From Neoceratodus forsteri (taxonomy: Eukaryota > Chordata > Ceratodontiformes > Ceratodontidae): 64,000 bases of DNA. A model generated the notes under the pieces. The model saw only the letters and a program-made list of their open reading frames with translations. It was not told where the DNA came from and ran no database searches. Shown piece after piece: positions 1 to 9,209 of the stretch. Within the stretch, counting starts at the first letter, position 1. Every line of letters starts with the position of its first letter. Both the position numbers and the translations under genes were made by a program. The stretch lies in contig CM028130.1 of NCBI GenBank assembly GCA_016271365.2, positions 472,535,501-472,599,500 on the forward strand. The letters are read 5' to 3'.

Positions 1-2649
1 GTGAGCCCTACTGACACTGAAGGACCCTATCTTATTTGGAGGTCGTGAGTACTAATTCAGGGTCGCTCCCTGTTGAATTGCCACATTAAATCCAAATGGA
101 ATTACTGTACTGCTGACTGTTTAATTCTCCTTTTCTGTGTGAAAGGGCCCCTACCAGCTGCCACGGGTTTTGACTAGCCACTAGGGCTTGGGTACCCAGG
201 GACAGTAACTGATAGGGATAGGCCTGTGCACAGAGCCATAGGTAGATTATTAGAGTGATAAGCTAATTAACCTGATTTCCCTGTCCTTGTTATATCCCCT
301 AAATAAATCAGAGCTGCTTGTTTCAGCAAAGTTATACTGCCTGAGGTATTTGTCTATGTTAAAGTACTGTACTGTGATTGTTGCACTGTATCTCATTTCA
401 CAGGAGGTCCCAGTGCGGAACCAGTCCTGGGGTAAGTGTATACTGTGAAGGTAATTCTGATATATTGTGTGGGCCACTAGTGGGAAGAAGGGGTTGCAGT
501 GTCCCAGAGGGCTGTGACCAAGTTAGTTTAACTATTGCAAACCCTGACCTCTGGGTGGAGGCACCCGCCATTGGATCCAGGACCCTCAACCTGTTAGTGG
601 CAAATCAGGCAGGGGTAGTAGCCCCTGGGATAGCACCATCTAGGGGTTACAAATGAATGAGTAAAAAATGACTAGAGAAGAAGAAGATGGGTTTGGGAGA
701 AGAGTTGTTATAGTGGCCAAAGGATGACCAGGACATTTGGGCAGGAGAGAGAGAGAGAGAGTGCAGCGGGGACCCTGAATTCTCAGCAGAAAACAAAAGA
801 TGTCAGAAAAGTTGGCTTACTCTCAGCCATGGAAGAGCATGGCTTATGTACCCTAGGGGCTAGTTGACCTTCAAGCAAAGAACATGGTCCATGAGAATGT
901 AGAAGGACCTGCTTAGAAGGGTAGACTGCAAGGAAAGGAGTACTTCCCTAAAATCTCAGAAACAGACATAGAGCTTTGAACCCTGGAAAAACATTGCCAA
1001 CCATAGTTGTCCACTGGAGGGTATGAGAACTGCAAGAGACTAGAGTTTAGGAGTCCCATATAACCAAAACATAATATGAGAAAAATGGGTACCTGTGAAC
1101 AAGGCGACAGCAATTGGGTGCCTACAAGCAGTGACTCAATTACAGCGCCTGTGTTCAGGGCTACCACAACGGGGGCAACTAGATACCAGGGTGGGTGACA
1201 TACGGCGATGCAGGGGAGGGATGGTATTTAGAAGGGCGTGTGGTGGGCAGCTACTGAGCTGGTCTGCTAGTGTGGTGAGGAGAGTGGTTGGTTGAGAGGT
1301 ACAGGGTTCAGGTCCAGTGCGGCATGTTTTTTTTGCCAGCAGGTGGCATTCAATTTTTTTAAGTCCCCCCCTGACATGCACCCCCCTGGAGCTGAGAATC
1401 CATAAGTAGGGGGGTGTGCAGGGGGCACAGCCCCTCACATTAAGAAAAATACCCATAGGTCTCGGGCACCCTCTTTCTCCTCACTATGGGTGTGCATCAC
1501 TGAAATTAATTTTCAGTGATGTACACTCACCATAACGGTGATCGCTATTCTACGATCGCCGTTATGACATAGAACTGAGAGAAATATAGAGCCTCCGATT
1601 TCAAAGGTCTGAGAATAGCTGAGTCAGGGCTCAAATAGTGCACCAAAATGCCCAGATTCCAAGCCAAGTAGTGATACCTAGAAGCTTTAGAACCTTAGGA
1701 GATAAAAGTGCAACACCCCAAGAGGGAGAAAATTACTCAAAAAAGGAGGTGGGGAGCCTGATAAAGGACAGTTGCCGGGCACAGAAATCCACAAAAAGGA
1801 AGGACTCCCATCCTCCAGACTCCCTATCTCTGACTGAAACTCCTTAAAAATAGGATATTAACAGAAAGAGAAATGAAACAGGCCACTGAAACAAATGCAG
1901 GAGGCGAACTGCAGAGGAAAAGAAAGCTGAACTGATTAGAGAACTTGGGCTATGATTCCCAAAATGTTTCCAGTCCCTAGAGTGCCTGCTGCCCTGCAAG
2001 GCTTTGTCTCATAGAAGGGATGAGAAAAGCATGTCTAACAGCAAACAACTATAGATCCCCTCTGCTTAAATGGTGTGTGTGTGTGTGTGGGGGAGAAAAA
2101 ATATGAAACAAAGGTGTAACCCCCTGGCCCCCCTCATCTAGGGGCATAAATTTTCATCGCAGTTGTTCTAGAAAGCTTAAAGGAGGATTATATCAAGCGC
2201 AACATCCGAACCAGTGCACCCAAATAAGATAGGAAAAAATATCTGTCCTACCACTCATCGACTTTATTTCCAGTTGCACTCTCAATTTCACCTCCAATTC
2301 TGGATCTGTTTGTACCCCAGAGCACTGACCACCGAACCAGGATCTCCGAACTGCAACCTCCTGACTCTTCTAAGCTCCAGAGCTACTTGATCTCTGATGC
2401 AGCCTGATGGATGCCTTCTGGAATTACAACTTATAAAATAAAACAGACACTAGGGAGGGGGCTTTCCATTTCATGTATTCCCATTCCAAACTTAAATAAA
2501 GAAAGAGTCATTGCCATATTTCTTCCCAGCTAGCCTCTTGATAGCTCCTGCATCCCAAATGATTCCAAGAATGTAAGGGTCACATCCTACATCGAATAAA
2601 TAAAGCAGCTTCATGGGGCTATCTGAATGTTTTTACAAAATACTCAAGA
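1..2649. other. Unassigned left flank without a recognisable gene
   Basis: Only short open frames occur here (the longest, on the minus strand at 1136-1456, is 106 codons) and none shows a motif I recognise. Simple-sequence runs are a GA tract near 745-761 and a GT tract near 2072-2089. The stretch at 1340-1480 is rich in C and G runs and leads into two hairpins. It is probably decayed repeat or intergenic DNA; I could not place it in a family. Confidence 0.5.
1495..1565. repeat. Two adjacent hairpins
   Basis: The first hairpin has perfect 11-bp arms (CATCACTGAAA at 1495-1505 and its complement at 1511-1521) around a 5-nt AT loop. The second has 13-bp arms with one mismatch (1532-1544 and 1553-1565) around an 8-nt loop. 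The 10 bp between them carry no signal I recognise. Back-to-back palindromes like this occur at transposon ends and in foldback elements, but no flanking duplication was found. The function is unknown. Confidence 0.6.
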
Positions 2650-2669
2650 CGACATTCTGAGCAGCAAGA

Positions 2670-3176
2670 ATGGTTTACAGGCAGAACAAACAGGGTATCT
2701 TCACTCTAACCTCTTGCATGATGCATGAGATGGAGGAGTTAGACAGGGAACTAGCGGGACAGATCAGGAGGACCTGCGAGAAGGGTAGTGTGGTGATTGT
2801 GGGGGACTTCAACATGCCAGGAGTGGACTGGAGCACCCCAACAACCAGGAACAGAAGGGAGCAGGTACTGCTGGATGCCTTCCAGGACAGCTTCCTGCTG
2901 CAAATGGTCAGTGAACCAACCAGGTTAGGGAATACCCTTGACCTTGTGCTGGCAAATGGGGAATTTGTGAGAGAACTTACAGTGGAGGAACCGCTGTCAG
3001 GGAGTGACCACCACTCAGTATGGCTCACATTGGATATGGGCAAGGAAGGAGTGGAATCTGACACAATAGTGCTGGACTTCAGGAGGGACGATTTTGGGAG
3101 GATGGGGGAAGTGGTAAAAGGGTACCTGGCCAAGTTCAATCTAGTATGGACACTAACCAGAGGTGGGAGCTCATAA
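2670..3176 (+). pseudogene. CR1 endonuclease domain fragment
   Basis: The 168-codon frame holds the C-terminal half of an apurinic-type endonuclease that nicks target DNA for LINE integration. The motif GDFNMPGVDW is at residues 45-54 and the catalytic-type SDHHSVWLTL block at about 112-121, both characteristic of CR1. Between them is the family's NTLDLVLAN stretch. The N-terminal part with the metal-binding N and E motifs is absent because the element is truncated at the 5' side. The frame ends shortly after the domain, before the linker to the RT, so the polyprotein is broken here. Confidence 0.85.
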
Positions 3177-3535
3177 AGCTGGGGATAGTGGAGCAGCAAA
3201 ACCTGCTGCAAAGCCCAGAGCAAAAGGCTGGGGCTGAAACCGATCTGGTTGAGTAAGGAGGTCATGGAAAGGTAAGGAGGAAAAAAGCTGCCTTTAGGAA
3301 GTACAAAGAAAACAGGGAGGGGAGGACAGGGAGGAGTACTTGACAGAATGGAAGGAGGTGACAAGGGCAGTAAGGAGCCAAAGCATCTGGAACTCAAGGC
3401 AGGCACAAGGCATTAAGAAGGGGAGAAGGACTTCTTTAAAGTACATCAGGGAGAAAGGAGCTGTAAGGACCACATAGTAAGGATTAGGAAGGAGGGTTGG
3501 GTGGAAGCAGGGGTGCGATAAGGCGGAAGCACTAA

Positions 3536-5300
3536 ATGAGTACTTCTGCTCAGTATTTACTAAAGAGAAGGGGTGACACCAAGGTGGGAGAAATGGCAGA
3601 AGCAGGGGAAGTGGTGACAGATGGGAAAACATGGAGAGCAGAGTTTGAGAGAGGTTTGAAGGCACTGAGGGTGGACAAGACGCCAGGCCCAGATGGCATC
3701 CACCCCAGGAGGTACTGAAGAAGCTGGCAGAGGTCCTTGTGGGACCTTTGGCACCTATTTAATCCTCACTATATTCAGAGTGTGTACCTCAGGACTGGAG
3801 GATGGCTCATGTGGTGCCCCTCCACAAGAGTGGCCCCAAGGATGAACCGGGAAACTACAGACCAGTGAGCCTCACATCCATCGTGGGTAAGCTAATGGAG
3901 ACTATCCTGAAGGAGAGGCTGGTGGCCATCCTAGAAGCCAAAGGACTACAGGACAGCAGACAGCATGGCTTCATACGTGGCAGATCCTGCCAAACCAACC
4001 TGGTTGAGTTCTATGACTGGGTAACTAGGCAACTGGACAGGGGCCAAGCAGTGGATGTCCTGTATCTGCACTTCAGTAAGGCATTCGACTCAGTGCCACA
4101 TGGAAGGCTGGGAAGAAAGTTAGTAGGCACAGGGGCGGGTGCAAAGCTGGTGAGATGGGTAGGAAACTGGCTGCAGGGAAGGCAACAGAGGGCATAGGTG
4201 CCAGAACAGGGGGGGCCACTAGGGCCATGGCCCTACCACTTTCATAAGTGGCCCTATCACTTTTTGCTATCATTGTAATATATTTAATAGGGGAAAATTT
4301 ACCCCTTACATCCTTGGCCCTACCACTTTTCAAACCATTCCGGCACCACTGACAGAGGGTGGTGGTGCGTGGGGAGCTCTCACACCCAAGGGCAGTGATG
4401 AGCGGTGTTCCACAGGGCTAGGTGTTGGGACCAGTGTTGTTTGGGATATTCATTGCAGACATATCATGGGACATCAAGAGCAAGATCAGTCTGTTTGTTG
4501 ATGATACCAAGGTAGGTGCGGTGGTGGATGACCTAGGGGGATGGCAGGGGTTGCAGGATGATCTGGCAAAGCTTGAAACCTGGTCAGACACCTGGCAACT
4601 GGGCTTTAATGCCAAAAGTGCAAGGTGCTGCATTTTGGGATGAAGAACCCAAGGAGGAGTTACCAGCTAGGAGAGTGCAGCTAGCCCAGACAGAGGAGGA
4701 GAAGGATCTGGGTGTGCTCATTACAGGGTCAATGAACAACTCAGCACAATGTGGGAAGGCAGCTGCAAAGGCCAACAAAATGCTGGGTTGTATTGCAAGG
4801 GTATATCCTCAAGGAGGAGGAGGTGATTCTGCCACTGTATGGGTCATTAGTTAGACCACACCTGGGTACTGCATGCAGTACTGGCGTCCCGTATCTGAAG
4901 AGGGACATTAAGTTACGGAGGGGTGCAGCGAAGCGATAAAGATGATCAAGGGGCTGGGGACTTATCCACGAGAGGAGGTTGAAGGAGTTGAACATGTACT
5001 CACTGGAGGAGAGGAGAGACAGGGTGACATGATTGAAACCTTTAAATACATGAAAGGAATAAACAAGACGGGTACAGAGGGGCTGTTCAAAGTAAGGGAG
5101 GGAGGGCCACCAGGGGCCATGATATGAGACTGGGCGAGGAAGGTTCAGGAGGAGATGAGGAGACACTTTTTACAGAGAGGGTGGTGGCTGGGTGGAATCG
5201 TTACCTGCTGAAGTGGTATGCAGTAGAACAGTGGACTGCTTCAAACGAGGATGGGACAGGACAAGGGGGAGGGTTAATGAAGGGGAAGGGTGGAAGGGAG
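3536..5300 (+). pseudogene. CR1 reverse transcriptase, frameshifted and interrupted
   Basis: Pieces of one reverse transcriptase lie in successive frames. They are: a start block with DKTPGPDGIHPR (about 3678-3712); fingers and palm with NYRPVSLTSIVGK and HFSKAFDSVPHGR (3802-4197); the catalytic box FVDDTK (4494-4511, a variant of the usual FADD); and thumb and tail with LVRPHLGT (about 4850) and TLFTERVVAGWNRY (about 5164-5205). The hAT MITE at 4193-4351 splits the palm after GRQQRA. Additional shifts occur near 3715, 4640 and 4950. The protein would copy LINE RNA into DNA at the nick, but this copy cannot be active. Confidence 0.87.
4193..4351. mobile_element. hAT-type MITE (159 bp) with 8-bp target duplication
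   Basis: A short non-coding element sits inside the CR1 RT. Its ends are inverted repeats: CATAGGTGCCAGAA at the left, and CAGTGGTGCCGGAA when the right end is read on the other strand (11 of 14 match). It is flanked by the perfect 8-bp duplication ACAGAGGG at 4185-4192 and 4352-4359. Joining the flanks through one copy restores the CR1 frame context. An 8-bp duplication and CAG-type ends are the signature of hAT transposases. The inside is AT-rich with a second imperfect inverted pair, GGCCCTACCACTTT and relatives. Confidence 0.9.
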
Positions 5301-5400
5301 GGGCAGCTGCAGAATAAGGGGTGCTAGCTGCACATTCGAGCAGACTTGATAGACCTCTAGGCCTTTATCTGCTGGCAAATTTCGTATGTTTGTATGTACG

Positions 5401-7290
5401 TATTTACCCAAGGAACCTCCCTGCTTAGAAAACCCACAGGCTCCTGGCTCATTGCAAGAAAGCCAAATCTTTTTTTTTCTTTCTATTCTGGGTTGCATAC
5501 ACTATATCTGGGCTGGCACTGGTCGCTGCCTTATCTCCGGCATGGGAAAGTGTGTTGCTGCTACCTCCTGGCCCCTGGATCTTGGCCCAAATCTCAAGGG
5601 GTACTAGGATTTTTCCCTCTGACCTGGGCCCTGTGACCATCTCTTTCTCGCTTTACAGGGAAACTAAACCTGCTGGTGCTCCCAATCTCACCCATTCCCT
5701 CACTTACAGATCAGCCTATTCTTTTGCACTGCTCTCCACTGGTGCAGCGGCCCTTAAACCCGGCCCTACTCCAGAACCTGATCTACCCTATAACTGACTG
5801 CCCTGCCACTGGAGAGGTCTTGGGCCCTGCCACCACCCAGGCCCCTCCAAGCAGCTGACCTCTGCAGATAGCACCCCGAATCCTCTTTTCTGTTCCAAGC
5901 TGACCCTTCAGGAGGATCGAGCCCCAGGCCCACATCCCTGTCACACATCCTGGGGGTGAGCTCCAGCCAGAGGCCACCCTCCAAGGCCTGTCCTAACACC
6001 TGTGACCCGCCCGGCCTTTTAATGCCGGTGCCCCAGGACCTGCCCCTCCAAGCAGGTCCCCTAAATTGGGTGAAGGACTCCCTGGCTCCATCTGCACTCA
6101 GGCCACCTTGCCACACCGGGTACAGGAAAGAGTCGCTGCAACCTGCCTCCCCCCGTGGGGACCCTGCCACAGTCCCCACAGCCCTGGCAGCCTGAGCAAA
6201 ATACTTCCCAGGATCTCTAAGGGCTCCTGCCTATCCTGGCCTAACTAATTCCACCAGAACCTCCCTTACCCCTATGACACAGGCACCTGTCTGACCATCC
6301 TCCCCACAGAGCTTCCTTCCTGGTTCCTCAATGCCACATCACTGCAGAGGTTGTTCCTAACTGCCACTTGCCTACTTGGACCGCTGAGCTCCCTTCTTTT
6401 TTATTTTTTGCTCCCTCCCCACACTGGCCAATCTCTCCTTCAGGTTTCACATGGACTTTTACTCGGCCCCGGGTTACTCCCATCCACTCACCACCCCACA
6501 TCACAGCCAGTCCTCAGGGTAACCCAATGTATACCTTGCACTGGGCAGGTCCACTCTCTGTGGAAGGAATGAACTTTACTGACCTGCTTCATTGGCCCTG
6601 GGTGCTGCTGGGGTGGCCATCAGTGGTCCGGGAACTCCAGTGGCGAAGGTCTGGGAGGCTGTCATCTGACTGGCCAGTACGCCATTTTTTCTATTTCTCC
6701 CGCGGAAGCATGACTATCCAGATGTCAGGGCAGACGCCAATGTCCGTCATGCTGTCTAGGAACTGTGGCCTGATGCATTGCTGTTCTCCCAGCCTCCACC
6801 AGGAGTCAGCAAGCACTGGGCCTCACTTCCTCCTTCCCCCCGAGAAAAGGCGAGCAATCGGCGGATGCTCAAGCCTTCTCTCCCCAGCCGGGCCTCCAAT
6901 GCCCAAGTCTGTCCCTGAACCTGGGTCGCCAGCGCCGCAGCAGTGAATCTTTCAGCTGAGCAGGTGGGCTGGCCGAAGCTCCCTTCTTGACTCCTTACTC
7001 TGCGCCTCCAGCTGCCCCCATCCAACATAAGGCCTAGCACTCAGACTGGAAAAAGCCCCAGAACTTACTGTCTCCAGTCTTATATACCTTTCCTAACCTG
7101 CCATCTGCTGCCACCTTGAGGCATCCAGCAGGTATTGACCCCCAGAGCACTAATACATTTCCTAGCTCGGGGGGATAGGAGGGGGAAAGGGGTTCTTACA
7201 TGGTAGCATAAGCCCCTCCTGCAAGGGGGGCTTGCAAAGGCTTCTACAGCCCATCGCTATTCTAACGCCGTCTCTCCTCCCTTTTTTTTT
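5401..7290. other. Unassigned C-rich stretch between CR1 and DIRS-G
   Basis: I recognise no element or gene here. The longest open frame is 192 codons on the plus strand (6368-6946), rich in Pro and Ser, with no motif, signal peptide or domain I can name. Overlapping frames on both strands suggest it is open because of base composition. The stretch ends in a run of T just left of 7290, where the recognisable DIRS-G sequence begins. The expected left terminus of DIRS-G is not visible, so the boundary may be a deletion. Confidence 0.4.
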
Positions 7291-7910
7291 TAGATTGAAG
7301 AAGAGAAGGGGAAACAAGGGCTTAAAAAATGGTAAGTAATTTTTTCTTCTTACCCCAGGAATACTTCAGTATTTCTAACTCTATGTAGACTAAGAAGCAG
7401 TACATTTGGAGGTGGGCACAGAACCCACTTTGGAAATAGACTCTGCAGGACAGCTGTGCCAATCCTGGCATCACTTCTGGACATGGGGGCCAGGCTGTAA
7501 TGCCTTGTAAAGGTGCAGACTGACCTCCAGGTAGCTGCTTTACAGATTTCCAGTAATAGGACATCCCTGGCAGCTGTTATAGTTACAGGTGTACCCCTTG
7601 TGAAATGATTTCTGGGCCCTGCTGGGGTCTCTCTTCCACCTTTCAATAGCAAAACTGGATACACTGAATTATCCAGAGAGAAATAGTCTTATATGGACAC
7701 CGGGTTTACTTTGCCCACATCACCCTAGGTTAGGAAGAACTGCTGTCTGTCCTGCCTATGGTCATTAGTGTGAGTCATGCAGAAACTCAAATCTCCTTTT
7801 ACATCCAGACTGCTCTGTCTGTGTTCCCCTGAGTTGGGATGCTCGGTGAAAGAGACTGGCAAGGCAATAGACTGTTTTAGGTGGAAGTCAGAAACCAACA
7901 AGGGGAGGAA
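7291..7910 (-). mobile_element. DIRS-G fragment 1: ICR and recombinase 3' end
   Basis: This is the 3' part of an old DIRS element. Around 7295-7395 is a degraded internal complementary region: the tract TAAGTAATTTTTTCTT joined to a segment resembling 'ATACTTCAGTATTTCTAACT'. It matches the ICR layout of DIRS-I at 57922-58030, so G belongs to the same family. To the right is the end of the recombinase gene. DIRS-A enters at 7911 and the same gene resumes at 12007. Confidence 0.78.
7350..7910 (-). pseudogene. DIRS-G tyrosine recombinase, C-terminal part
   Basis: Tyrosine recombinases cut and join DNA through a covalent tyrosine link and replace the integrase in DIRS elements. This fragment contains the HFTRG box (His and Arg of the H-x-x-R pair; HSTRG in the other copies), then ICKAATWRSVCTF and the block TRHYSL with the nucleophilic Tyr. 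The family ending DARIGTAVLQSLFPK follows. Several frame changes separate these blocks from the upstream piece in front of DIRS-A. The rest of the gene is at 12007-12750. Confidence 0.8.
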
Positions 7911-8125
7911 ATGAAAATTACGTACCTACCGTAATTCTTGATCTTCTCTTGTATCTTCACCATTCATTACTGATAGGGGTTAAGCCGGAGGCGCGCACCC
8001 GCTACGGGAGTTTTTTTTTTTTGAGTTGGCTCAACGCTGCCCTCAAGGCACGCACGCATCATGCGCGAGGGCGGCCATTAGGTACGCAGACTCCTCCTCC
8101 ATCTCAGTTCTGTTAGCCGGAGAGG
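7911..8125. repeat. DIRS-A left inverted terminal repeat
   Basis: Pairs with 11815-12006 in inverted orientation. Shared blocks, in order, are TCTTCACCATTCATTACTG, GGGGTTAAGCC, GCACCCGCTACGGGAG, a T tract, ATGCGCGAGG and CTCAGTTCTGTT. The left end carries about 30 extra outer bases, ATGAAAATTACGTACCTACC and beyond, that are absent from the right end. The same asymmetry is seen in DIRS-B and DIRS-C. Confidence 0.88.
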
Positions 8126-9098
8126 CGAAATTAAAGGGTAAGAAAAAGAGAAAGTGAGGCAAGAGAGCCGAGGGATAGAAAAAGGAAAGGAAAATAAACT
8201 GAAAAGGAATAAGCCGATGGAGAATAGACAGAGGAGAGAGAATTCCTACCCTAAGGGACCGCAGGGCCTCCTTTCTGGGGTGGCTCTAGGGGAGGAACAG
8301 AGAGAGGGAAAGGGAAGAAGAAGGAGAAAGAGAAAGAAAGAAAGAAGGAAAAAGGCATGTTGAGAGGGAGAACAGTGCCCATCGAGCATTGTTGGTTGAG
8401 AGGCTTATAGGCTCGAAACTAAAAAGGGAGCAAGAATCCCAGTTGCTAGGACTGAGGGGAGGTTCACTGAACCACCTGAACAGATCCAAACGAGGGCAGA
8501 CTCTCTGAACTCTCAACATGCCAAGTCCCTTCATCCTAGATGGAGGCTCCTAGACTGTCCGAGCAGAACCTGTTCGTTGCAGCGCCCATCCAGGAAGAGG
8601 ACTAAGTCCCTTAGCACCTTGTTAAGTGCTAACACGGAAGTGTATGGGAAAGACTATGCCTTCTCGAAGGCAGTTTTATATGAAAAGTAGAGAGGAACTC
8701 AATCAGACTTGCTAGGGCAAGGCAGACAGATGCTCAAAACTGACAAGTTCAGTCAGCATCTAGAAAGCTTGAAATAATACCTGCCAGGGGGATTCCAGAC
8801 TTTGAGGAGGCCAAGACCGGGCAAGGCCACCTGGGCTGTGAAACTACATGACCTGAGAAGGTAAGGAATCGCACCATAGGGCAGTCAGAAAGAGTTCCCT
8901 CGGAATTAAAGAAATTTGCAACCGTGCTCGTTCCCCTTTACCTTGAGGAAAAAAGTGAGTCCATTCACAAGAATGGAGAAAAAAAACAGAAAAGTGTTGT
9001 TTTGTTTTTTTTTAGCATAAAGGCCAAGAGGAGAGAGGGGAATGAGACAGGAGGGGGAGACGCCACAGAAGGAGGCCACTGAGGGGAAGGTGGGTGGG

Positions 9099-9200
9099 TA
9101 TCAGTAATGAATGGTGAAGATACAAGAGAAGATCAAGAATTACGGTAGGTACGTAATTTTCATATCTTCCCTTGTCAATCTTCACCATTCATTACTGCTT
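9099..9200. repeat. DIRS-A internal complementary region (ICR)
   Basis: Positions 9099-9163 are the exact reverse complement of the left end 7911-7975. Positions 9164-9200 are the exact reverse complement of the right end 11970-12006. The two halves abut without a gap. In DIRS1 models the ICR templates the joining of the two ends into a circular DNA, which the recombinase then inserts. A perfect ICR shows that this copy kept what it needs to be copied despite losing its pol genes. Confidence 0.93.
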
Positions 9201-9209
9201 CGGTGAGTA

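Larger units (their letters stand above)
2650..5400 (+). mobile_element. CR1-type LINE, 5'-truncated and decayed
   Basis: A non-LTR retrotransposon read on the plus strand: the C-terminal half of an APE-type endonuclease (2670-3176), a linker, a reverse transcriptase (about 3536-5300) and a short 3' UTR. The 3' end carries a variant of the CR1 tail (wording about rates of 'ctgctggcaaat', then repeats of the TATGTTTG type near 5375-5400). ORF1 and the start of the endonuclease are missing, as is usual after incomplete target-primed reverse transcription. Several frameshifts and an internal MITE make it inactive. It is more diverged from the other CR1 copies in the window than they are from each other, so it is probably an older subfamily. 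Confidence 0.88.

Noticed and set aside
378..656. 92-codon plus-strand frame as a gene
   Set aside because: No recognisable motif, no start context of note, and an overlapping minus frame of similar length.
6368..6946. 192-codon plus-strand frame as a host exon
   Set aside because: No splice-site pattern that I can support, no domain, and low-complexity Pro/Ser composition; left as unassigned sequence.
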